From contig VCJN01002357.1 in NCBI GenBank assembly GCA_006384855.1, forward strand, positions 124,001-188,000: a stretch of DNA of 64,000 nucleotides, written 5' to 3'. Position numbers and translations under genes: made by a program. Below are positions 49,635-60,895 of this stretch, in pieces. The DNA is from Tetraselmis striata (lineage: Eukaryota; Chlorophyta; Chlorodendrophyceae; Chlorodendrales; Chlorodendraceae). Under the pieces are notes generated by a model, which did not search any database, was not told where the DNA came from, and saw only the letters and a list, made by a program, of their open reading frames with translations. How positions within the stretch are numbered: the stretch's first letter is position 1; every line of letters begins with the position of its first letter.

Positions 49635-51752
49635 AGTGCGCCCCGGACGAAAAACGGAAAGTGCATGTTAGCAAGAAAATACGCAAAAGTCGCAGTATGT
49701 ATACGCGCGCAGTACATTAGGTCCTAGTGTGGGAGTAAACCGTGTGCGCGGCAGTGCTTAGTCGCATTCGCGCCCGCGCCCGCTAAGTCCGGGGTATGTC
49801 CGCCCACCGTGCGTGCGGCGGGCCCGCCTCACTACGAGGAAGTGTCGAGCTGTCGATGGAACATGCTGTGAGGTCGGCGGGTTGGATTCCTGGTCACTGC
49901 CGTCGTTGGTAGGTTCGTATTGTGCAGTTGGCTGCGGTTGGTCACGTTCAACAGGTTTGCGTCACTCTACTCAGCATGGTTCATTGCAGGTTCAACGGGT
50001 TGGGGTGCGGAGTGTTGCGACACCTCGGCATCCTCGCCAGAGTAATCACCAGATTAGGAAGAGATTCCTGTGTCGGTGCTGGTGAGGGTGGATTGCAACG
50101 AACGCGGTGTCTCGGCATGATCGTGGGTCTGGGTTCAACGACAAGAGGTCGGAACGACAAGAAACTTAGTATAGGACCCCACCGGCCGTAATTGCGGTGT
50201 CTCAGCATACATGGTAGCTCGCAAGAGTAGTCAACAACAGTCCCGACCACAACATATCGGAAGGAAAAGCTGCAAAGAAAGGTGGAGTTCAAGGAGCCCC
50301 GTGGTGGTGCCACGCACACAGTAGGTTCGACACAATTCTCTCGTCGGTTTCGGCCGTAGTAATGTCAAGGCGCCAGTATAGAAAGGACGAAAAAGGACGA
50401 TAGCGGAGAGGATAGAGGAGAAAGGACGATAACGAGGTTGGCGCAAGCACAATAAAGGCACACGCGAACGAGCAGCGGTCGGTAGGTAGAAGCACCAAAT
50501 GTAGCGGGAAGGGTGAGCATGCTACATGCTTCGGCGAGGTGACAAAGGGCTGCGACGAGGGTTGAGCCGTGGAACGTTGTGGAAGTTGGAAGACTGATTA
50601 CACGTACGGTGTGCTGCGGGGGAGAGCTATGTGTGAGGTAGTCAGCATGGTGGATTGGAAGCGTCACCCGCTATGCTGGCATGATTATTGTACAAAGGTC
50701 AATACTCAGATGTTTCATGTTTATACTAATAAAAAGGTTTGTAGGGTTTGGTCATCATGTCACTAGCGACTACGGGTACATGTACCCGTAGCAGTCGTAC
50801 CTCCGGGCGATGGCTTGACGATGCTGCAATAAGGCAGTTACGATTAAATGTTATGTTTTAGGCCCCCCCCCCCCCCCTCAAGTTTCCGCCCCCCCCCCCC
50901 CTCAATTATCTTTTATTACGTTTGACAGTACTTAGTGGGACATGCCCTCAGCTGCATAAAAACTCCCACTTACATGACTTTTCTGCACTCTTTCAGTGCA
51001 TGGCTGTGTGGAGGAGGGTGTTCCCTGCCATATGCAAGCATAAAACGGAGAGGGGTTGGGGCACTTTTTGGAACCATCAGCAAATTACAGTCAACATCAA
51101 GGCAACCCCACCATATGGTGGCCCTATCTACCGCTCGATGTAGTGCTATGCTGCCGCTGACCTGCTGTATGTCGCTGCTTTATAGTACGGTATCGTTTGC
51201 CTGACGATATAGATACCGTTGCCAGCGCACGCGGTGCGGCGGTGAGAGACCTAGCTCAGGCCACCAGCCGCCCAACACTGCTTAAGTACTGAAATGAAAG
51301 TTTTGACCCCAAATTAAAGATCCCCCCCCTCCACCACCCCCCCCCCCCCCCCCCCCCCCCGCCCTCCCCCCTCTCTCAGTTTCTCCGGAAATCCGGTACC
51401 TAAAACACAAATTTCATCGTACGCATCGTAACTGCCTAAGTAAAGTATTCGCGAGAGAATTGCAGTGTGAATATTGGCGGTGCCAATTGTAGTTCATCGT
51501 ACGATTACACATATGATATCGAACGAGTAATTACAACCGCCGGTAAAAAGTAAACTGCCGGTATTCCCACTGCAATGCTCGCGCGGATATTTTTAATTAC
51601 AGCATCGTCATGAGATGTCGGCGGTGTCTCCCGCCTGTGATATAGCCACGATTTATATAGCACGGGTTTAAATACACACGTGTACGACGACGAGTGGTCC
51701 CCTGGAACTGATACTGATGTATATATATGTGTTAAGACCCAGGTACGAAAAT
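49635..51752. other. Spacer with low-complexity C-runs
   Basis: No domain-bearing frame. C-runs at 50862-50876, 50888-50900 and 51318-51361. The octamer AGCGACTA occurs at 50765. Confidence 0.4.
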
Positions 51753-52245
51753 GCCCTGTGTACACACAGGCCGCCCTGTGTATACACAGGTCATATTTTT
51801 AATCGACCTGTGTACACACATGTCATTATTTTGCCTGTGTATACACAGGTCGATACCGTAATGACTTGCGTGTACACGGGTCGTCATATTTACTTTGACC
51901 CACACAGGTCACTTTTTATGACCCATGTACAAACAGGTCAAATAAATAAAGTGATCATGACCCGTGTACACACAGTCAGGTCATTACGGTATCGACATGT
52001 GTATACACGGGTCACCAATGATACCTAAAGCCCGACACCTTGTTTGCACATAGGGAATCTGTGAAATGGTCTGGGTGAAAAACATGTACTTGGGTCATAT
52101 GTCATATGACCTGTGTACAAACAAGGCAGCGAGCGATGTTCGCACTTGGGTCATTTTCCATGACGACCTGTGTGTACACATGGCGATTTCAAGTGACCTA
52201 TGTATACACAAGTCATGGTCAAAATGACATGTGTGCACACAGGTC
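51753..52245. repeat. Array of 13 imperfect palindromes
   Basis: Units at 51753, 51773, 51805, 51832, 51863, 51897 (shortened), 51920, 51959, 51994, 52108, 52165, 52195 and 52226 follow the consensus GACCTGTGTATACACAGGTC, a 20-base perfect palindrome. A partial unit lies at 52411-52428. Spacers are mostly 7-19 bases. ATGAC before and GTCAT after many units extend the symmetry. Two spacers are inverted copies of each other (GTCGATACCGTAATGAC near 51849 and its complement near 51979), so the left half can also fold as one large hairpin. Confidence 0.9.
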
Positions 52246-52719
52246 AATATATTTACATGAGCTAGCAGCAGAAGGCGATATCGGAAATGACCAAAATAAA
52301 AGGCAATCAGAAAGGTCCTCTACAGCGACTGCGGGGTGGAAGCAGTAACATGAGAAGACGCAGAGTGGGCACGAGCACACGCATCAAACTTGGCCATCTG
52401 CACACCATCTGCCATCTGTACACAGGTCAATGCAACGAGTAGGGACAAATCCTTAGTCGCTAGTTGCCACGCACGTACAGCACCCGACAAAGGTCGAGCC
52501 AGTATCCAAGGAACGCTCGAGTCAGCTTAAGTTCCCATGTACATGTATGGTGGTAGTGAGACCGGGAGAGTGACCCAAACTCAGATAGCGACTAGTATCT
52601 CGTCGGGTCGTACATACAACGCATCTGTCTCTATGGTACATGGTATTAAGTACCGCTAGTGTGCTGCCTACACCGGCAGTTAATATTCAGTGTGGAATAA
52701 TGGTACTACAAGAGTCAAC

Positions 52720-53043
52720 AGTAATGAACGGGTGGGTCTTAATCCGTGCGCAGGCTGCACGCCACATGTCGCCAAACTGATTGCCGCTCTGTGGGCACAT
52801 ATCCTCATCTTCCCTCGAGCTAGCTTCCCCTAGTAGTCGCACAACGAATGCGATGGCGTATGGTGGCCACATACGCATTTACATCTAGCATTGGTGAAAT
52901 GCTACATCTTGCCAGATGCGACGAATGCGTTCAATAGCATCTAGGGGATGTACATCTAGGGTTTTTTAGGGGTATTTCTACGCCCAACCCTGAAAACATG
53001 CGGGGACATGTTGCAGTTATCTTGCGTCGCGAACCCATGGCCG
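52720..53043 (+). repeat. Dispersed repeat family R3, copy 2
   Basis: Direct relative of 48664-49001, about 85 percent alike by eye, with small indels. It ends at GCGAACCCATGGCCG against GCGAGCCCATGGCCG. Confidence 0.9.
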
Positions 53044-53613
53044 ACAGGTGAATAGAGTATTTTTCTGCCCACGGGACAGACGAGTTTGAGGGACGATGAA
53101 TATTTGTACGATGAAAACGAAGACGACTACCCGTACGAGTAATCATCGTACAATTGTTAGTTTTAGACGTGATATAATCGCGCCATATTGCCTTTTTCGT
53201 CCAATGCTTTATTTTGGTTGATTTCCCGATCGCCTTTTGCAGCTAGCCCATTCAAAAGTCGTAATAGCGACCAGTAGCGACTAACCGCCTCGCTAAGACC
53301 GATGAAGGAAAATAGGCACCTATTTTCCTCGTAATTCGCGCGAAGCCCCTGCCACGTCGGCACCTCCCGCCCCCCCTTCAGCGGCATGCCACTGGCCGCG
53401 GCATACCACCCTACTCCACTCCGCCGCCACCCGCAGCCGCTATCACCCGCCGCCAAGCGCCCGTCCCGCCCAAGATGGACTCCGCTAGCAACCCCCCCGT
53501 CTCTCGAAGGCGCATCGCGGCGCTAGTAGTTTTATTGCATACCCAGAGCCTCCTACTCGGCATGACATCCGCTATCTACCCAACTTGGCAGCTCGGGCGC
53601 CTTCGCCGTCGGA

Positions 53614-54961
53614 ATGGCGGCGGCATCGCGGGCGTCCGCCGGCGAAGCCGCCGCCAACGCGTTTGCAATGGTGGTGGTTGGTTGCTACGCCAGCGGAGGT
53701 GACGTCACGGGGCTCGTGGCGCAAGGCGCTATCGTTGCAAAGGCTCACCTCAACACCCGCCGGCCTAACCTTGAAAGAGCTGGTTGGTTCGGGTCGACGT
53801 TGTACGTGATCGTTAAGAACTGGGACAGTACCAACTTCCGTTCCGCGTTGCGCCTACCGCGCGAGGCGTTCGATATGGTAGTCAATAAGCTGCAGATCTC
53901 TGGCGCCGTGACCGATAACGAGTGCCATAACCAAAGGTACAGGGTGCCGGCGTGGTTCAAGGTCGCCACCGCTGTGTATCATATGGCCTACGGCGGTGGC
54001 AGCCTTTTTCAGACAGCGTGCGCTGCCGGCGTTGCCATGTACACCGTCCACTGCTACCTGCACGACGTATGCAGGGGCATCTTCATCGAGCTGCGCCCCA
54101 TCTTCATGCACCCTCTCACCCCTGTAGAAGCTGAGCAGTCTCAGCTCCGATTCGCCATGCGTGGGGGAGTCGAGAATGTAGGCCTAGCGGTCGACGGCAC
54201 GCACGTTCCTTGGAAACCCGACAACGCGGACTGGGCGGAGTAGGAGTACCACAACTACAAAGGATGGTACAGCCTCTTGTGTGTCGCAGTCGTGAACTCG
54301 TTCTACATGGTTGTCGACGCGGAGGTGGGGCATCCAGGCAGAGCGGGCGACTCCGGCGTCACTCAAGTTTCGGCTTTCTGGGAGGATATACAAGCTGATC
54401 CATACCGTTGGTTAAGCCCAAGGGGGATTCTGATTAGCGACGGGGCTTTCGGACTCAACGACCTGGTGATGAGCCCCTATCCCAAGGGCAGTTGATTCAC
54501 CGCGAAGCGCAGGTACTTCAACTTCTGCTTCTCCACCACCCGGATTTATGTGGAGCAAGTGTTCGGCATGTGGAAGAATAGGTGGCGAGTTGTGCTTAAG
54601 GAGGGAGAGTTCAAGAGGCGAACTATGAATTTGATAAAATTTGCCACGATGTTTGGTGCTACACAATATTTGCCTCGTGTATGGCAAAGGGGATTACATT
54701 CCACACCCAGGGGAGGACATAGATGCGGAAACCATACTAGAGGTTATGAAAAAATTCCCGCCAGATATGTATGCAAGAAGTGTAGAGCAGCAAATTATTC
54801 AAGAGGAAGAGGAGGAGGCTGTCCGCTTGCAACGCGAGGCGGCGGAGGACCTTCAGCCTGGTGATTTTGAGGAGGATGAGGATGAGGACGATGGGTCGAG
54901 CGCCTCGTCCAGCGGGGAGAAGGACGAAGGCGAGATGACACTCGATGACCCCTACTTCTGA
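53614..54961 (+). pseudogene. Harbinger DDE transposase (DDE_Tnp_4 type), disrupted
   Basis: The frame from ATG 53614 includes an N-terminal helix-turn-helix-like part (LRLPREAFDMVVNKL). The catalytic acids are visible in order: D in LAVDGTHVPW, D in LISDGAFGLND, E in YVEQVFGMWKNRW. A C-terminal LVLHNICLVYGKGD is the usual family tail, followed by an acidic region ending DDPYF at 54961. TAG (54241) and TGA (54493) interrupt the frame, and a frame change lies near 54640. Short introns could explain one of these but no good splice sites flank the TAG. The element supplied its own transposase when active. Confidence 0.85.
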
Positions 54962-55149
54962 ACTTTACTGTAGGCGTAGGAATCGTTCAAAGGTAGGGGC
55001 GGGCAGCCAACACACTGCCATGTTGAAGCGCAGAGATGAAATAGCTATTAAGCTATGGGAGGCCTAACTGCAAGTAATAACTTGCAGCATGGCCGCTACC
55101 CAAGCGATGACGACGACGATGATGATGCGTGATAGCATATTAAAATATT

Positions 55150-55669
55150 TCACTGAAATGAATTCATCATGATTACACAATCATTTTGCTGATCTCCTGT
55201 TGCTGCTCTGGGTTGCATCATGGAAAGCATATTGTTCCTGCCTCTCTCCCCTTCCTCCCTTAAGAAATCAAGCGTGGCATTTTGGGTACTGGCCAAGGTA
55301 GCGGCCATATGCTTGAAGACTTCGCCTTGCTTCCTCTGCCCTTCCTCCATGCAAGCAACGAGATTGTCACTCATCTCTCTGACCGCGGCCATGTTACGTT
55401 CTGCCGCAGCCTGTAGGACGGCTATGTTGCTTTTTCTGCCCCTACCACCTGATCCACCACCCGCCTCAACAGTGTGCTCCGTACAACCGCTACCCAAACG
55501 ATGCTACGCCGGAGCAGCACTAGATCCAGGCCCCCGCCTATTCTTACGTATGGTGCCGCCTAGCGGCGCCATCCTTGGAATGGCCTCATCCCCCATATGC
55601 ATGTGGTCGGCCAAACCATCATCTTTCCCGGTGGCGTCCTCCCTTTCCTCCATGCCGTCCGAGTTTTAG
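55150..55669 (-). pseudogene. Harbinger accessory protein, coiled-coil part
   Basis: The minus frame reads ADHMHMGDEAIPRM, then one in-frame TAG near 55505, then an alanine/methionine-rich coiled coil (NMAAVREMSDNLVACMEEGQ). Harbinger elements encode a second protein that helps the transposase bind DNA, and such proteins often end in this kind of coil. It probably belonged to one gene with 55694-56281. Confidence 0.55.
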
Positions 55670-55745
55670 GGTTTTTAAGGGTTTTAAGTATTTTTAAAAC
55701 ATTGTAAAAACCCCTAAAAACCAAACCCTAAACTCTAAAACCCAT
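55668..55745. repeat. Inverted telomere-like repeats
   Basis: TTTTAGGGTTTTTAAGGG on the left faces CCCCTAAAAACCAAACCCTA on the right across a short AT spacer. The words resemble algal and plant telomere repeats (TTTTAGGG, TTTAGGG) but are degenerate. They lie between the two accessory-protein frames of the Harbinger element. Confidence 0.6.
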
Positions 55746-56281
55746 GTTGGTGCTTGCTTGTTCTTGCTGCCCCTAGGCCGGCCACGCGGGCGCTTGGTGG
55801 CTGGCGGCGGCGGATCGATGTCCTCTGCCACCATGCCGCTGTCCGCCGGTGCTGCCGTCCCTGACGGTCTCCGGCCGTCCCTCCTCTCTTCAGCCTCCTC
55901 GCCAGGCTCGACGGGGGGGGGGGGCTGCTGTGCCCCAGTCGCCAGCAGCGTCTGCGAGTCGACCGCGGTGGGAGCGCTGGTCGCGGGGGGAGCAGGCTCA
56001 ACGCGCGGCGCCATTGTAGCTCGCGCTGTAGCTGTCGGCATCACAAGGCCGCTCTCCTTGATGCCGAGCTTCGGCTCTAGGCACTCAGAGCACAGCTTGC
56101 GCACAGCCACGTCCTCGGTAGGCTCATGGGCCTCGCCGAGGTCCGGCACGAGCTGCGCGTACTCGGTCTGGCAGACGTGGTGAAGAAACGCTGTCGCGTA
56201 GCGGCCACACGACTCCAAGTCGGGCGCAAACCCCATGCGTGGGGCGAGGCAATACTTGCCATAGCAACAACGAGGCGACAT
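55694..56281 (-). CDS. Harbinger accessory protein, N-terminal part with AT-hook
   Basis: 195 residues from ATG 56281. The N-terminus is cysteine-containing (MSPRCCYGKYCLAPRMGFAP; later KLCSECLEPKLG). A disordered proline/glutamate linker leads to KRPRGRPRGSKNK, a classical AT-hook that binds AT-rich minor groove. The stop lies beside the telomere-like repeat. Opposite in direction to the transposase, as is usual in this superfamily. It could continue into 55150-55669 through an intron. Confidence 0.65.
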   Translation of the reverse strand: MSPRCCYGKYCLAPRMGFAPDLESCGRYATAFLHHVCQTEYAQLVPDLGEAHEPTEDVAVRKLCSECLEPKLGIKESGLVMPTATARATMAPRVEPAPPATSAPTAVDSQTLLATGAQQPPPPVEPGEEAEERRDGRRPSGTAAPADSGMVAEDIDPPPPATKRPRGRPRGSKNKQAPTWVLEFRVWFLGVFTMF

Positions 56282-56929
56282 TCTCTCTAGGGGTGTGTGT
56301 TGGTTGTGTCAGGCGTGAGTCGGAGACTGCGAGAGAGGGATAGGGTTCGTGTGCGGTGCAGTTTGTATGGGCGGATCCGCTGTGCTCCGGTTCAAAAATA
56401 GGGGAAGGGGGGGGGGGGGGGGGGGCTCTCCGGGAATTTCGTGAATACCGCACAATAGACGGAACACATAAAGGAATCTACGCGGGCACCGATTCGCAGA
56501 TGGAATAAATGATAAAAAGATCTGCGACCCCCCCCCCCCCCCCCCCCAACGAATATTCTTTATTCGTTACGAGGACCGGCTCGCGACTACGAGGAATGTA
56601 TGGAAAATCGCATACGAGGAAAATAGGTGCGGCGGCACCTCGACAAGGTACATCCCGGTTGATGCATTAGCCTTTCGGGGTTCGAATGAGGCAATGGTCT
56701 ACGGGGTATGCCAGACCTACGACTGCAGTTGGCGCACGAGGTCAAGTGCTGGGGCGGCTTCGGCCGATGTCCCGGGGCGAACTTTGCGTTACTTTTACCC
56801 CGCTAAGACCTTCATCGGCCTTAGCGAGGAGGTAATCGTCGTCATTTTGTCGCGATACCTGTATCTGTCACTGGCCCTTAATTAGTCCTGCAGAATGCTT
56901 CGGCAATTCGCTTGATGACTATTTAATAC

Positions 56930-57039
56930 CGAGCGTCGCCGACCCAGGGCTTTCCGTAGCTGGATTGCTCCCTAAACGGCCGTCGTAGGGACGCTGCAAG
57001 GGTTTCACTGGTGCCAGTCCTGTCTCGGGACGGAAAAAC
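56930..57039 (+). repeat. Dispersed repeat family R2, copy 5
   Basis: The core at 56971-57039 is nearly identical to copy 1. The preceding GAGCGTCGCCGACCCA block links it to copy 2 at 38171. Confidence 0.85.
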
Positions 57040-58640
57040 AAACTGTACCTGCCTGCTGTAGACGCAACTCTTACTTTACAGAAACCACCACTAAATTGTA
57101 CGAGATTGTACGATATGTACCACCCCATGACAAATAAGGTTACTGGGGCAGATATGGAGATGTTGCGGCGTAAATTTCAAAGCGTATAGTTCGTCATATA
57201 TTCGGGATTCGAACGGAACAAAACCTGTAAACATCATGCACGTGGTCTTACTCCCGATTCAAGCTCGACATACGTGGCGCTTTGATAGGATTTTGGCGGC
57301 TGTTGAAATGAATGTGCCAAGTGGCATCCAGTATATTAAGCAGAAACTGCTCCTGGTACTGGTACGGATTGGTCGAAAGATGCTTCGATGTTTTCGCAAA
57401 GTATCCGCATAGGTACCGGGTAGGAGGTATCTGTAGTACCATTATACTACAAGTGCTGCCGGCGGCGGGTAGTAATCCTTGCAGGCGGTACCCGTACGAG
57501 TACCATACATATATTGTATATCATATATGCTTGTGTGTATGTATGTACTGTGTATATGGGTGTGGCTTTCACTATATATACACGAAGCGGCATGTCTTTA
57601 TATCCCTATACTTATGCGGCGTATTAAGCGGAAGCAATATACATCTATTTTTAATAATATACATTTATATACATATACACATAAAAATCAACAACATACA
57701 GATACTGTGAGGGAATATGCGCGTGGTGGTGAGAGACAGTGCTATTCCACTGTGGTGGTGGTTGAATATGATCTCTTTACATGCCGTCAGGCGCCGTGCC
57801 TGATATATCAGGCGGCGCGATGCGGCCGGCAGGGCGCGGGAGCAGCCCGTCATCTGACGGGCGCGCGCCACGCGCCTATTGTGCTATGGTGATTAGGGCT
57901 AGTGAGGGTATAGGATATATCCTCACAGATACATACATATGTGTGCATATATGTGTGTGTATGTGCCCGTATATATACGTGTACTTATATATGTACGGTT
58001 TTAAATATTGCACCTCCACAACTAAGTATAGGGATGAATAAATGCCGCTCGATGGCTATATGCGGAACCCGACAACTAAACATAACAAGCATACAACATA
58101 TTATTGTGGTATGGCCCTAAATCTATAAATCATTATTAGCGCCAGCAATATATTTGCGCGCATCACGGATGAGACGAGGGATAGATTCGTCTCGATCATT
58201 ATAATTACATACGCGGTATTGTGGCGGCGGTAGCTAAGTATCCATGTATGTAATCAATGACAACTCCGTGTATATGTGCGGGCGGGCAAGTCAGGCGGCA
58301 ATATATATACCGGCGGCATGCGCTAGCCAGTAGTTGAATGTTCAATAATCACTACCCGTCGCCGCGCACTTCCGCATGCCGCTGCCTGCGCGGGTGAGCG
58401 GAGCTCAGCTTGGAGGCGGCCGTGGGGGCTAATATCTGAGGTGTAGGAAGTGGGCATGCGGGGTAGGTTTTAGACATTTTTAGGGTTCCGGGAATGCGCC
58501 GTACGTACATTAGGCGGCGGGGACGAGGTGCGGTCTCATTATTATATTTAGGGTACTCTAGCCCTACATAGTACATACAATAATACCAGTGTACTCGTAC
58601 TCTACAGCATGCGGACTGCCCAGCATCATGCGTCGCCCCC
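57040..58640. other. AT-rich spacer with simple repeats and hairpins
   Basis: TAT/TGTAT simple repeats at 57505-57700 and 57920-58010. Perfect hairpins include GCCTGATATATCAGGC (about 57798) and CCCGTCATCTGACGGG (about 57847). No domain-bearing frame. Confidence 0.5.
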
Positions 58641-59460
58641 GCCGCCGCCGCGCCATTTCCAGTATCAATACCGGTACTACCACACCCGCTCCCCTCCCCA
58701 ACCCCGTAGCCACACCACCGCCGGCGCGCATCCCCGAGTCACCCGCGGCACCTTACGAGTCAGCTTTACATCACCTATCTTCGCCTATCGGTCCGCACTT
58801 CATGGTGATGACTCGCTCCACATGCGTGCCGCCCGCCATGGCCCACATATAAGCTGCACCCTCCCCGCCCCACTGCCCCCAACAACCACATAGGCTCCCC
58901 TCCCCAACCCCGCGCAGCCACACCACCGCCGGCGCGCATCCCCGAGTCACCCGCGGCATCGTCCGAGGTAGCTTCACTGCACGTTTTTTCGTCCGTCGCG
59001 GTCCGCACATCACGGTGATGACTCCGCATCGCGTCGCCCGCCATGGTCCAAGCCGCACCCCTTTGCTCCGCCCATCCCACAACCACATCCGCTCCCCCCA
59101 CCATCCCCGTAGTCACACCACCGCCGGCGTGCATCCCCGAGTCACCTGCGGCACCGTCCGAGGCAACTTCACCTACAACACCTTTTCCGCCCGTCGCTCG
59201 GTCGGCACTTCACGGTGATGACTCCGCATGCGCACCGCCTGCCATGGTCCAAGCCGCACCCTCCCGCCCCCCCTTCCCCCAGTCACACCCGCTCCCCTCC
59301 CCGACCCGCCCGCAGCCAAACCACCTACCGCCGGTGCGTATCCCGGAGTCACCCGCGGCATCGTCCGAGGCAGCTTCACATCATCCTTTTTTCGCCCGTC
59401 GGTCCGCACATCACGGTGATGCTTCCGCATGCATGCGCGCCGCCCACAGTGGTGTGGTTT
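58641..59460. repeat. Minisatellite, unit about 204 bp, four copies
   Basis: CGGTGATGACTC or its variant recurs at about 58804, 59010, 59214 and 59414. Each unit has CCGGCGCGCATCCCCGAGTC, CCGCGGCA.CGTCCGAGG, a GTCCGCACATCACGGTGATG block and GCCATGGTCCAAGCCGCACC. Open frames (59043-59483 plus, 59173-59469 minus) run through two units but not the whole array, so coding is not supported. Confidence 0.85.
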
Positions 59461-59565
59461 GCACCGCAAGATTCAAGACATGAAGATCGATGAGGCGGCG
59501 CTCATTCTCGAGTGGGCTTCAAGCAACTTTGAGGTTGCATTGTACTGTCTTATAGCGGTAGCGAC

Positions 59566-60306
59566 CAAGGTAGTGCCGAGCTCACATCAACCGAGTTCGG
59601 TTCGGACCGAAATGGATTTAGGGAGTTCGGCCGAATACAGTTCGGACCAAACTGAACCGCGGTTCGGACTAAATTGAACAAATAAACTATCCGAACTGCC
59701 CGAACCGAATTGGGTTCGGTCCGAATTGCCACCAAACTACCACCGAAATGCGGTCTCAATATGCCTAGAACTGGCTAGTGAAAAGGTTAAAATATGCAGT
59801 GGCGACATGTTGTAGGCCACATTTTGGTGTCTTTGGATGTCTCCATGATCTCATCGCCACGTTCATGCCATATGATGTGATGGGCGGCGACCCCATATCA
59901 TGTTGATAGTGGACATGGTTTAGGTTTCATTGGTTCATGACATGTGATGGGCGGCGACTCCACATCATGTTGATAGTGGACAAAGGTTTAGGTTTAATTG
60001 AGTGTTGGAGTGTGGAAGTGATGTTTGTTGGACAGCTGAATGGCGGCTGTGCACCTTTGCTTCTTGGGAGGGGTTATGGGGCGTGAGCGGCAAGTTTCTC
60101 ACCGTAGAACACCTTATCTCCATGCATGTGCGGACGCTGCGGTAGGTCGCTGGGGTCATATCTGTTGAGTTGCGGTCTAATTCGGAGACCCCCAGTTCGG
60201 ACGATTTTCGAGGCAGTTCAGTACGAACTGAATTTCGGGGGGTTCAAATCGGTTTCGGCCCGAACTCCCGGACCACCCCGAACTGAACTGAGGCACAACC
60301 CTGCTG
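59566..60306 (+). mobile_element. Non-autonomous hAT-like element, 741 bp
   Basis: The left end CAAGGTAGTGCC pairs with the reverse complement of the right end, CAGCAGGGTTGTGCC, with a 3-base gap. Flanking octamers are GTAGCGAC (59558-59565) and GAAGCGAC (60307-60314), 7 of 8 alike. Both subterminal zones are crowded with GTTCGG/CCGAAC words in both orientations, as in hAT ends. There is no transposase. Confidence 0.65.
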
Positions 60307-60764
60307 GAAGCGACTAGTTTCTTATACCTGTATTTATTTATTTTCTCGATGATGAAGCAATTTGTATTTAGGTTTTTACTTGCGCTTTTGTAATTCACAC
60401 CAGTAGCTACCGGTACTGGTGTGCTGCTTGTCATATCGTGATCATCAGCATCACGAGCCTGCAGCTGCTGGCATCAGCGCAACGATTCGTCAGCGGCGCA
60501 CCGTCAGTAGCAGCAGGAGTTCGTTCAGGTACCGCCCTGTACCGGTAGCAGTATTTTGTTTGCGTATTCGAAGAATCACAAGTATATATCCTATATATGT
60601 TCCTCACATATATGGGGGTGGGAATTATAAAAATGTTAACTGTGGGTACTGGCGGATCATCATCAGCGGTCGACTGTATATGGGGTCTATTATAGACCGC
60701 ACATCGAAAAAACAAAAATCAATTTCGATCATTTAATCGTTGATCGCTACACCACTGGCCGCTA

Positions 60765-60895
60765 TGGCTGCAAGGGTTTCACAACATCCCGATCCCTGTT
60801 ATAACCAACATCATAAAATAGAGCTCCAAGGGTTTCACAAAGGGTTACCCCTGGTTTCACGGGTGCCAGGCCTGTCCCGAGGGCGGAAAAAAACT
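60765..60895 (+). repeat. Dispersed repeat family R2, rearranged copy 6
   Basis: Two CAAGGGTTTCAC starts (60771 and 60829) precede one GGGTGCCAGGCCTGTCCC core with GCGG and A-run. This looks like a duplicated or nested copy. Confidence 0.75.

Larger units (their letters stand above)
53285..56832 (+). mobile_element. PIF/Harbinger DNA transposon, 3548 bp, with TIRs and TAA duplication
   Basis: Left end CCGCCTCGCTAAGACCGATG and right end, as reverse complement, CCTCCTCGCTAAGGCCGATG match at 22 of 24 positions over the full 24 bp. TAA flanks both sides (53282-53284, 56833-56835), the 3-bp duplication typical of this superfamily. Inside are a DDE transposase on plus and an AT-hook/coiled-coil accessory protein on minus, tail to tail. 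Subterminal ACCTATTTTCCTCGTA also recurs inverted near 53331 and 56620. The transposase now carries stops, so this copy is probably inactive but not ancient. Confidence 0.9.

Noticed and set aside
51753-52245. CRISPR array
   Set aside because: Repeats are palindromes of varying quality, spacers are mostly 7-19 bases and uneven, there are no cas genes, and the surrounding genes have spliceosomal introns.
54641-54961. Separate acidic protein gene
   Set aside because: It opens with LVLHNICLVYGKGD, the usual Harbinger transposase C-terminus, so it is the shifted tail of that protein.
59043-59483. Proline-rich protein gene
   Set aside because: It spans only two minisatellite units, and the other units are not open in the same frame.
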